Notes under the pieces: generated by a model
Databases searched by the model: none
Seen by the model: the letters and a program-made list of their open reading frames with translations, nothing else
What the model was told of the DNA's origin: nothing
Made by a program: the position numbers and the translations under genes
Assembly: GCF_004791165.1 (NCBI RefSeq)
Contig: NZ_SRUZ01000001.1
Coordinates: forward strand, 602,382-666,381
Direction: 5' to 3'
Length of the DNA: 64,000 nt
Source of the DNA: Mesorhizobium sp. M8A.F.Ca.ET.218.01.1.1
Lineage (GTDB): Bacteria; Pseudomonadota; Alphaproteobacteria; Rhizobiales; Rhizobiaceae
In this document: one piece after another, positions 8,776-15,770 of the stretch
Position numbering within the stretch: the first letter of the stretch is position 1
How the letters are laid out: each line of letters opens with the position of its first letter

Positions 8776-9630
8776 ATGTCGGGATTTTTGCATCGGCTCG
8801 TCTTTGCCTGCCTGTTGCTGCTGCCATTGCTGGGCGGCGCGGCCGGCGCCCAGGACGCGGCCAGCCCGGACCTCGGCAAACCCATCGATGGCCACGCCGG
8901 CACGACCTATGCCGATCTCATCAGGATGGTCATTCCGGATCTGACGGCGAAGGGCGACTACTATGTCGGCTCCTCGCCGATCGAGATGCGGCACATTGCC
9001 GGTCCCGACAATGACAGCTCGCCACCAGAAGCACCGAGCGTTTTCAGCGCCGGCGTGCTTGGCATCAAGGCCGGAGGCAAGGAGCGGCTGGCCATGCTTT
9101 TCGATCTCGGCGAATCGCCCGACAGCGCGGAGGGCTATGCGGTGCTGGCGCTTTACGATCTCACCGGCAAACCGAGGTTGCTCGATGCCGTCAATGTGGC
9201 GACCGACCGTTTCACCTTCTTTCGCCACCCCGGCAAACTTTCGCTCGGCGCCAGCGACGATGCGCTGATGATCTCCAGCACGCATTTCAACTCGAACCAG
9301 GGCTACATGTCGACGCCGCTTATCCTGGTGCGAGACGACCGTTTTGAGCTGATCGACCTCATCAACACGTTCGACGAAAATGTCTGTTCCTATCGGCGCT
9401 CCCAGGACCTGACCTTCCAGGCCGTGAGCGATGGCCAGCCCTACGCCGCGATCAAGGCGACGATAACCGACAAGACGGCACCTGGCGAAGAGACGTGCGA
9501 CGAACCCGCCCCCAAAGCCGTCTCGAACGACATTTCCGTAACCTACCGCTGGGACAAGAAAACAGCGGGCTACGTCGCCGATTCCGATGCCTTCGAAAAA
9601 TTGGCAGCAGACAACGAGAAACGCTTCTGA
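8776..9630 (+). CDS. Secreted protein of unknown function
   Basis: The 284-residue product has a clear signal peptide: MSGFLHRLVFACLLLLPLL, with a probable cleavage after AGA near residue 25. The start at 8776 follows GAGGGGAC with good spacing, so it is preferred over an in-frame ATG at 8716. The mature part begins with a polar segment (IDGHAGTTYADLIRMVIPDL) and contains single cysteines near the YRRSQDL and EETCDEP stretches that could pair. I recognise no enzymatic motif. It is probably periplasmic. Confidence 0.75.
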   Translation: MSGFLHRLVFACLLLLPLLGGAAGAQDAASPDLGKPIDGHAGTTYADLIRMVIPDLTAKGDYYVGSSPIEMRHIAGPDNDSSPPEAPSVFSAGVLGIKAGGKERLAMLFDLGESPDSAEGYAVLALYDLTGKPRLLDAVNVATDRFTFFRHPGKLSLGASDDALMISSTHFNSNQGYMSTPLILVRDDRFELIDLINTFDENVCSYRRSQDLTFQAVSDGQPYAAIKATITDKTAPGEETCDEPAPKAVSNDISVTYRWDKKTAGYVADSDAFEKLAADNEKRF

Positions 9631-9705
9631 ACCAACCGCATTTGTTTGCCCGGCCGGAAACGGCGCGCTAGCATCCGCCCCGACACTCGTCATGGGGAGC
9701 CATTC

Positions 9706-10509
9706 ATGGACAAGGGCAAGATCTTTCGCGACCTGCATGCCTCGACCTTCGTCATGCCCAATCCCTGGGACCCGGGCACGACGAAGCTGCTTGGCTCCTT
9801 CGGCTTCAAGGCGCTGGCCACGACCAGCGCCGGCTTTGCCTTTTCGCGCGGCCTGCCGGACGGGGCCGTGAGCTTCGACCAGATGATCCATCATTGCCGC
9901 GAGGTGACGGCCGCGACCGAACTGCCGGTCTCGGCGGATCTCGAAAAAGGCAAGGGCGACAGCCCCGAGCAGGCCGCCGAGACCATTTTCGCGGCGGAGG
10001 CCGCGGGGCTTGCCGGCTGCTCGATCGAGGACCATACCGGCGATCCGGAAAAGCCGATCTATGAGTTTTCGCACGCGGTCGAGCGTGTCGCCGCCGCGGT
10101 GGAGGCGGCGCGGGCGCTGAAGCGCGACTTTGTCTTCACGGCGCGGGCCGAGAATTTCCTGTGGGGCAAGTCCGACCTCGACGACACGATCAAGCGGCTG
10201 CAGGCCTTCGAAAAGGCCGGCGCCGACGTGCTCTATGCGCCGGGCATCGGCGACGTCGAGATGGTGCGCACGCTCTGCTCGGCGGTGACCAAGCCGGTCA
10301 ACGTCATGGCGAGACCCGGCTTCACCATCGCCGACCTTGCCATGGCCGGCGTCAAGCGGATTTCGCTCGGGCCGTGGCTGACCAATTTCGCCTACGGCAT
10401 GCTGGAGACGGCGGCGCGCGAGATCCAGCAGGACGGAACGTTCGGCTTCACCCGCGCTGCCATGCCGTTCGGCAAGTTGCAGGCGCTCTACGGCAAATCC
10501 CAGGGTTAG
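9706..10509 (+). CDS. Isocitrate lyase/PEP mutase family enzyme
   Basis: The 267-residue protein has the (beta/alpha)8 PEP-mutase fold signature: NPWDPGTTKLL, the metal-binding VSADLEKGKGD and SIEDHTGD segments, and ARAENFLWG. It lacks the KKCGH catalytic loop of true isocitrate lyase, so it is more likely a C-C or C-P lyase/oxaloacetate-decarboxylase-like member acting on a small 2-keto or dicarboxylic acid. The start at 9706 follows GGGGAGCC. It lies 7 bases before the proline-racemase-family gene and is probably co-transcribed with it. Confidence 0.88.
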   Translation: MDKGKIFRDLHASTFVMPNPWDPGTTKLLGSFGFKALATTSAGFAFSRGLPDGAVSFDQMIHHCREVTAATELPVSADLEKGKGDSPEQAAETIFAAEAAGLAGCSIEDHTGDPEKPIYEFSHAVERVAAAVEAARALKRDFVFTARAENFLWGKSDLDDTIKRLQAFEKAGADVLYAPGIGDVEMVRTLCSAVTKPVNVMARPGFTIADLAMAGVKRISLGPWLTNFAYGMLETAAREIQQDGTFGFTRAAMPFGKLQALYGKSQG

Positions 10510-10516
10510 ACGCCGC

Positions 10517-11515
10517 ATGAACCTTACTGTCGTCGACATGCATACGGGCGGCGAGCCGCTGCGGATCGTCACCGGGGGTTATCCCGCTATCCCCAGGGGC
10601 ACCATCCTTGAAAAGCGCGCCTATGTGCGGGACCATCTCGACCATTTGCGCAAACTGCTGATCTTCGAGCCGCGCGGCCATTACGACATGTATGGCGCCT
10701 TGCTGGTCGAGCCCGATTTGCCCGGCGCCGACCTTGCCGTGCTGTTCATGCACAATGAGGGCTATTCCACCATGTGCGGCCACGCCATCGTCGCGCTCGG
10801 CCGTTATGCCATCGATGAAGGCCTGGTGGCGAAACAGGAGCCGTTCACCACCGTCAACATCGAGGCGCCTTGTGGCCTGGTCGTCGCCTCGGTCGAGGTC
10901 AGCGACGGCAAGGCCGGTGCGGTGTCGTTCGAGAGCGTGCCTGCCTTCCTGTTCGCCCGCGACCAACAGATCGAGCTGACAGAGTATGGCAAGATCGGTT
11001 TCGATATCGCCTATGGCGGGGCTTTCTACGCGCTGGCCGACTGCCATCAGTTCGGGCTGGAATTCGGCCGCGACCGCGTGCGCGATTTCGTCGATGCGGC
11101 AACGGCGCTGACGAACCGGCTCAAGGCCGAGTTTGCGCTGTCGCATCCCGATCATGACGACCTCGCCTTCCTCTACGGCACCATCCTGACCGACGGAAAG
11201 GACGCCTTTTCCGGGGAAGTCACCAGAAATGTCTGCGTCTTCGCCGAGGCGGAAGTCGACCGATCGCCGACCGGTTCCGGCGTGACCGCCCGGCTGGCGG
11301 CCATGCATGCCAAGGGTGAGATCGCCATCGGGCAGACGCGCAGTTTCGAGAGCATCGCCGGCTCGCGCTTTTCCGGGGCGGTCGTGCGAACGGCACAGGC
11401 CGGCCCGCACGAAGCGATCGTCGCCCGCGTCGGCGGCCGCGCCTATTATTCCGGACGAGCCGAATTCATTGTCGAACCGGACGACGAGCTGGGGCGTGGT
11501 TTCCTCTTGCGCTGA
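10517..11515 (+). CDS. Proline racemase family, probable trans-3-hydroxy-L-proline dehydratase
   Basis: The 332-residue protein has the first catalytic Cys of the family in MCGHAIVALG (Cys87). The second catalytic position reads DRSPTGSG, with Thr252 in place of the usual Cys. In this family a Cys/Cys pair marks racemases or epimerases, and Cys/Thr marks dehydratases that convert trans-3-hydroxy-L-proline to pyrroline-2-carboxylate. The dehydratase call follows from that rule. It is downstream of the PEP-mutase-like gene and convergent with the EI24 protein gene, with 4 bases between the stop codons. Confidence 0.85.
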   Translation: MNLTVVDMHTGGEPLRIVTGGYPAIPRGTILEKRAYVRDHLDHLRKLLIFEPRGHYDMYGALLVEPDLPGADLAVLFMHNEGYSTMCGHAIVALGRYAIDEGLVAKQEPFTTVNIEAPCGLVVASVEVSDGKAGAVSFESVPAFLFARDQQIELTEYGKIGFDIAYGGAFYALADCHQFGLEFGRDRVRDFVDAATALTNRLKAEFALSHPDHDDLAFLYGTILTDGKDAFSGEVTRNVCVFAEAEVDRSPTGSGVTARLAAMHAKGEIAIGQTRSFESIAGSRFSGAVVRTAQAGPHEAIVARVGGRAYYSGRAEFIVEPDDELGRGFLLR

Positions 11516-11519
11516 AGGC

Positions 11520-12230
11520 TCAACCGTTTGCGGAACGGACCGCTTCCCGCGCCGAGACCGCCTTGTGCAGATGCACCATCATGGCGGCGGCGAAGAGCGG
11601 CGTCAGCAGGTTGAGCAGCGGCACGGCAAGGAATGCCGCGATCACCAGCCCGGACAGAAACACCGTACCGGCATAGCGCCGGCGCAGGACCCTCGCATCT
11701 TCCTCGGGGCGAAAGCGCATGGCGGCGAATTCGAAGAATTCGCGCCCCAGCAGGTAGCCGTTGACAATGAAGAAGGCTGCGATGTTGATGCCCGGCACCA
11801 GCAGAAGCATGAGCGCCACGATGTTGCCCAGGATGACGACGCCGAAAAACTTTATCGCCAGCACCATCGAGCGCAATGCCGGCATGGCCCGTCCGGCCGG
11901 GTGGCTTGGGTAATCGGTGCGCTCGACCACTTCGGCGACATCGTCGAGGAACAGGCCGGCGATGACGGCCGTGACCGGCGCAACAAGCAGCGCCATGCCG
12001 AAGGCCAGCGCGATGGCCGCGACAATGCTGCCCAGCCAGCCGGCCCAGGACGGTATGCCGGGCAACACGGTCTGGAGCCACGGCAGGGCCAGCCATTCGA
12101 CAAGGCTGGTCAGGCCGAACCACAGGGCGACCAGCGCCAGCAGGGTTAGGCCGAGCGTCTTGATGAACACGGCGCGGAACGGAGGCGAGAGCAGCTCCAG
12201 GGCCGCGGTGCGGGCAGCGTCGAAAATCAC
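11520..12230 (-). CDS. EI24 domain / CysZ-like membrane protein
   Basis: The 236-residue protein has several strongly hydrophobic spans (about residues 25-55, 64-95, 122-160 and 195-225). The layout and the LLVPGINIAAFFIVNGYLLG segment match the EI24/CysZ-like family of inner-membrane proteins. E. coli CysZ takes up sulfate, but no cys genes are nearby, so that role is only a possibility. It is monocistronic, followed convergently by the hydroxyproline dehydratase gene. Confidence 0.8.
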   Translation of the reverse strand: MIFDAARTAALELLSPPFRAVFIKTLGLTLLALVALWFGLTSLVEWLALPWLQTVLPGIPSWAGWLGSIVAAIALAFGMALLVAPVTAVIAGLFLDDVAEVVERTDYPSHPAGRAMPALRSMVLAIKFFGVVILGNIVALMLLLVPGINIAAFFIVNGYLLGREFFEFAAMRFRPEEDARVLRRRYAGTVFLSGLVIAAFLAVPLLNLLTPLFAAAMMVHLHKAVSAREAVRSANG

Positions 12231-12264
12231 CGTGCTTCAACCCCAGGTCAACGGACACAACCAC

Positions 12265-12368
12265 AGAGCAATTCCAGGAAAAGTGCGTAGCGGTTTTCCG
12301 CCCGGGATTGCGTAAAAACGAGAAGTTACAGCGGGTCAGAGATTCCATCAAACACTGAACCGCTCAAG
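12265..12368. repeat. Rhizobial AGAGCAATTCC palindromic repeat
   Basis: The segment starts AGAGCAATTCCAGGAAAAG, passes through GCGGTTTTCCGCCCGGGATTGCG and ends GAACCGCTC. The inner arms CAATTCC and GGGATTG form a hairpin. I recall this unit as dispersed in many copies through rhizobial genomes; only this copy was noticed here. It fills part of the 221-base gap between two minus-strand genes. Confidence 0.6.
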
Positions 12369-12395
12369 GCAGGACGTCTCCGAGATAGGCAGTGC

Positions 12396-12433
12396 GGCCC
12401 GCGAGCACAAGCGCGGGCCTTTGCTTGTCTTTG
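12396..12433 (+). terminator. Rho-independent terminator reading on the plus strand
   Basis: GGCCCGCG (12396-12403) and CGCGGGCC (12412-12419) form a perfect 8-bp stem with an 8-base loop, followed by TTTGCTTGTCTTT. The T-tract is on the plus strand only, while both flanking genes run on the minus strand. It therefore terminates neither, and suggests an unannotated plus-strand transcript between 12231 and 12420. Confidence 0.6.
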
Positions 12434-12451
12434 GACGCTGCCGAAATCTGA

Positions 12452-13354
12452 CTACCGGGCGAAGGCCGGTTTGCGGACCGGTATGGTCATGGCCGCCACG
12501 CCGGCAACGACAAAGCCCATGCCGAGCCATGCCGTCGGACCCAGGCTTTCGCCGAGGAAGATGGCGCCGATGCCGACACCGATCGGCACCCGCAGATAGG
12601 CCTGCGACGTCGTGCCGACCGAACCCAGCGTGTGGATGAGGCGAAAATAGATGACGAACGCCAGTGCCGTCGAAAACACGGACAGGCCGAGCAAAGCGAG
12701 GATGGAAGCCGCCGAGGGGGCCAGCGTCCATGGCCGGTCGACCACCAGGCTGAGCGGCACCAGCATGACGGCGCCGCACAGCATCGAGCCGGCGGCGGGA
12801 AGCATCGGATCGAGGCCCTTGAAGCCACGGCCGAAGATGGCAGCGCCCGCATAGCACACGGTTGCCGCGACGATGGCGATCTGTGCCCAGAGCTGGTCGC
12901 CGATGCCGCCAAGCGCCTGCGTGCCGACGATGAGGCAGATGCCGGCAATACCGGCGCCGACGCCGACCAGCTTGCGCGCCGTCACCGGCTCATGGCGGGT
13001 GATGAGTGCCGTTAGCAGGAAGGTGAAGATCGGCGAGGTCGAATTGAGGATGGTGGCAAGGCCGGCGTCGACCGAGCGCTCGGCCGCGGCGATCAGCGTG
13101 AACGGGATGACGCTGTTGAGGCAGGCCTGGAAGGCGAAGCGGCGCCAGCTAGCCGCGTCTCCCGGCAAGGCAAGCCCACGCCAGCGGATGATGGCGAACA
13201 GGATGGCGCCGGCGATCAGGGTGCGGGCGGCGATGAAGGTGATGGGCGGGATGGTCTCGACGCCGATCTTGATGAAGGTGTAGGAGGCGCCCCACAGGAC
13301 AGCCAGTACGCCAAGCAGCGCCAGGTCGGTAGCCGTGTCGTTTTTGGCAGGCAT
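12452..13354 (-). CDS. DMT-superfamily transporter (EamA)
   Basis: The 300-residue protein starts MPAKNDTATDLALLGVLAVL and has ten predicted membrane spans in two EamA repeats, with the typical TFIKIGVETIPP and LGESLGPTAWLG segments. Members export amino acids, metabolites or drugs; the substrate is not predictable. The frame is open upstream, but the first in-frame ATG preceded by a GAAGG-like site is at 13354. It is divergent from the PfkB kinase gene. Confidence 0.88.
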   Translation of the reverse strand: MPAKNDTATDLALLGVLAVLWGASYTFIKIGVETIPPITFIAARTLIAGAILFAIIRWRGLALPGDAASWRRFAFQACLNSVIPFTLIAAAERSVDAGLATILNSTSPIFTFLLTALITRHEPVTARKLVGVGAGIAGICLIVGTQALGGIGDQLWAQIAIVAATVCYAGAAIFGRGFKGLDPMLPAAGSMLCGAVMLVPLSLVVDRPWTLAPSAASILALLGLSVFSTALAFVIYFRLIHTLGSVGTTSQAYLRVPIGVGIGAIFLGESLGPTAWLGMGFVVAGVAAMTIPVRKPAFAR

Positions 13355-13552
13355 GGGCTCGCGCCTTCGGACCGTGATCTCAGGAGCGCAGATGTAGGCG
13401 ACATCGCGACGAAATGTTTCGGCCACGGTCGAATTGTCGTAGCGCCTGGCTGGCGCGGCAAGGACAGAAAATCGGTTGCCTGTTTTCAGCGTCATGCTGT
13501 AGACCCGCGCGGGCATGGCAAGAAGCCGGCTCGGGTTTTGGCGGAGACATTG

Positions 13553-14545
13553 ATGCCGGATTATGACGTGCTTTGCATCGGCAATGCGATTGTCGACATC
13601 ATCGCCCAGTGCGAAGAGGACTTCCTCCAGACCAACGGCATCATCAAGGGCGCGATGAATCTCATCGACACCCATCGCGCCGAATTGCTCTACAGCCGCA
13701 TGGGTCCGGCAATCGAGGCCTCCGGCGGCAGCGCCGGCAACACGGCGGCCGGGGTCGCCTCCTTCGGCGGACGCGCCGCCTTCTTCGGCAAGGTTTCCAA
13801 CGATGCGCTGGGCGAAATCTACGCGCACGATATCCACGCGCAAGGTGTCGCCTTTGACACCAAGCCGCTCGAGGGCGAGCCGCCGACGGCGCGCTCGATG
13901 ATCTTCGTCACCCCCGATGGCGAGCGCTCGATGAACACCTATCTCGGCGCCTGCGTCGAACTCGGGCCGGAAGATGTCGAGGCCGACAAGGCGTCGGGCG
14001 CCAAGGTGACCTATTTCGAAGGCTATCTGTGGGACCCGCCGCGGGCCAAGGAAGCCATCCGCCAGACGGCGAAGCTGGCGCATGCGGCGGGCCGTGAAGT
14101 GTCGATGACATTGTCGGACTCGTTCTGCGTCGACCGCTACCGTGACGAGTTCCTCGACCTGATGCGCTCGGGCACGGTCGATATCGTCTTTGCCAACAGC
14201 CACGAGATCAAGTCGCTTTACCAGACTTCGTCGTTCGACGAGGCGCTGGCGCAGATCCGCAAGGATTGCAAGATCGCAGCGGTGACCCGCTCCGAAAAGG
14301 GCTCGGTCATCGTGCGCGGCGACGAGACCGTGGTCATAAAGGCGACCGCGATCAAGGAACTGGTCGACACCACGGGCGCCGGCGACCTCTACGCCGCCGG
14401 CTTCCTGCATGGTTATACACAGGGACGCGACCTCCAGACCTGCGGCGACCTTGGCTCACTGGCAGCCGGATTGGTGATCCAGCAGATCGGCCCGAGGCCA
14501 CGGCAGAATCTGCGCAAGGAAGCCGAGCAAGCGGGGTTGTTGTAG
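13553..14545 (+). CDS. PfkB-family carbohydrate kinase, probable adenosine kinase
   Basis: The 330-residue ribokinase-fold protein begins MPDYDVLCIGNAIVDI, contains GGSAGNTAAGVASFGG (substrate and lid region, near residue 60) and ends with the anion-hole and catalytic-base motif DTTGAGDLYAAGFL. Rhizobial orthologues of this length are usually called adenosine kinase (adenosine plus ATP to AMP). The assignment rests on overall resemblance, so another nucleoside or sugar is possible. ATG 13553 follows GCGGAGA; an in-frame TTG at 13538 is less likely. Confidence 0.88.
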   Translation: MPDYDVLCIGNAIVDIIAQCEEDFLQTNGIIKGAMNLIDTHRAELLYSRMGPAIEASGGSAGNTAAGVASFGGRAAFFGKVSNDALGEIYAHDIHAQGVAFDTKPLEGEPPTARSMIFVTPDGERSMNTYLGACVELGPEDVEADKASGAKVTYFEGYLWDPPRAKEAIRQTAKLAHAAGREVSMTLSDSFCVDRYRDEFLDLMRSGTVDIVFANSHEIKSLYQTSSFDEALAQIRKDCKIAAVTRSEKGSVIVRGDETVVIKATAIKELVDTTGAGDLYAAGFLHGYTQGRDLQTCGDLGSLAAGLVIQQIGPRPRQNLRKEAEQAGLL

Positions 14546-14556
14546 GGGGGCTTTTC

Positions 14557-14733
14557 CCTTCTCCCGCTGTGGGAGAAGGTGGATCGGCGCGCAGCGCCGA
14601 GACGGTTGAGGGGTGGGTGACGGATCGCCGTTTTTGCCAAGCTGGAACACCCCTCATCCGACCTCGCTTCGCGAGGCCACCCCGGGGCGAGCCAACGGTC
14701 TCGCCGCCCTTCGGGCCCCAAAAGGGGAGAAGG
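14557..14733. repeat. RIME-like composite repeat
   Basis: It contains a CCTTCTCCC-GCTGT-GGGAGAAGG hairpin, a GGCGCGCAGCGCC palindrome, paired GAGGGGTG and CACCCCTC blocks, a CTCGCTTCGCGAG hairpin and a terminal CCCC-AAAA-GGGG hairpin before AGAAGG. It occupies the first half of the 406-base gap after the PfkB kinase. The remaining 14734-14951 shows no gene or clear signal. Confidence 0.7.
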
Positions 14734-14951
14734 AAAAGACCGTCGCGCGGTTGTCACACACCGCTCCTACAGGAAATTGCGAGCGTCCCGTGACTGGCAT
14801 TTCGGGATGCTCGCAGTCAGTTGGGGTGTCGTAAATGCAAGACAGCAACCTGTCGGGTTCGCTGCATCTGTTGCCGTTCGGAGTCCCGCTCTTCCCTTAG
14901 CCGTTGACAAACGGCCGCAGTCGGGGAGGAGCGCGGCCAGAAGACAGATGC

Positions 14952-15650
14952 ATGAACAGATTTCCAATCCAGGCGACCGGCATAAACCAGGACGACTTCG
15001 CGGAGTTGGTCGCCGACAAGGTCGAGCGCGCGCTCGCCCATTATGACGAGGCGATCAACCAGTCCACCATGGTCTCGGTCGCCAAAATCGCCGGCAGCAT
15101 CGCCTCCGCGGTCACCTTGCTGTCGCCCAAGCACCAGCGCGCCATCGACACGATCCACGCCGACCTTCCGGGGCTGGCCTCGAAATTCGTGCGCGCGCTG
15201 GCGGCCGAAGCGGCGCGCCGAGGCGAAGCCGGCACCACCGGCACGACAACGCTGCCTGCAGAGGCCGAAACGTTGCCCCCGCTCCCCCAGTCCGACGACC
15301 TCGAATCGATGCTGATCGAGGACTGGGCCGGCCGCGTCGCCGGCTCGACCTATCTGGAAGAGAACCTGCGCATCGCCCGCTCCACCTTGCACCGCTGGCA
15401 GCGGCGCGGCGACGTCATCGCGCTGCGCAAGGGCGGCCGCAAGCACGTCTTCCCGCTGGCGCAATTCGTCGACGGCAGGCCGGTGGCGGGCATAAGCGAC
15501 GTGCTGGACCTCATCGGCAACCCGAGGCTCGCATGGCTATGGTTGACCCGCCCAGCGGCACAGCTCGATGGCCGCGTTCCGATCGATCTGCTGCGCGCGG
15601 ATCAGGTCGGGGACGTGGTCGAAGCGGCGCGTGCGTTCGCGCCTGGCTGA
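14952..15650 (+). CDS. HTH plus MbcA/ParS/Xre antitoxin-like protein
   Basis: The 232-residue protein has an N-terminal helical region, a proline-rich linker near residues 105-125, and a MerR/excisionase-like HTH around residues 135-165 (ARSTLHRWQRRGDVIALRKG). Its C-terminus (GNPRLAWLWLTRPAAQLDGR, then PIDLLRADQVGDVVEAA) resembles the DUF2384 toxin-binding domain of MbcA/ParS antitoxins. Those antitoxins normally pair with a RES toxin, and no RES-type ORF flanks this gene. GC content is like the chromosome, not like the island that follows. It may be a stand-alone regulator or an orphan antitoxin. Confidence 0.65.
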   Translation: MNRFPIQATGINQDDFAELVADKVERALAHYDEAINQSTMVSVAKIAGSIASAVTLLSPKHQRAIDTIHADLPGLASKFVRALAAEAARRGEAGTTGTTTLPAEAETLPPLPQSDDLESMLIEDWAGRVAGSTYLEENLRIARSTLHRWQRRGDVIALRKGGRKHVFPLAQFVDGRPVAGISDVLDLIGNPRLAWLWLTRPAAQLDGRVPIDLLRADQVGDVVEAARAFAPG

Positions 15651-15770
15651 AGCCAGCGCGCGCGTTTACTAGGCAGCTAAGGACCGCGCGAAGCTAGTTT
15701 GGCTTTGCTCCGCAGCACGTACATAACTCCATGGCTCTGGCTCGAGGCAAATCATTCGTATAGATGATTC

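Noticed and set aside
15651..15770. Integration site or tRNA fragment at the left edge of the AT-rich island
   Set aside because: No tRNA-like sequence, direct repeat pair or integrase was found at 15651-15770 or 18977-19002.
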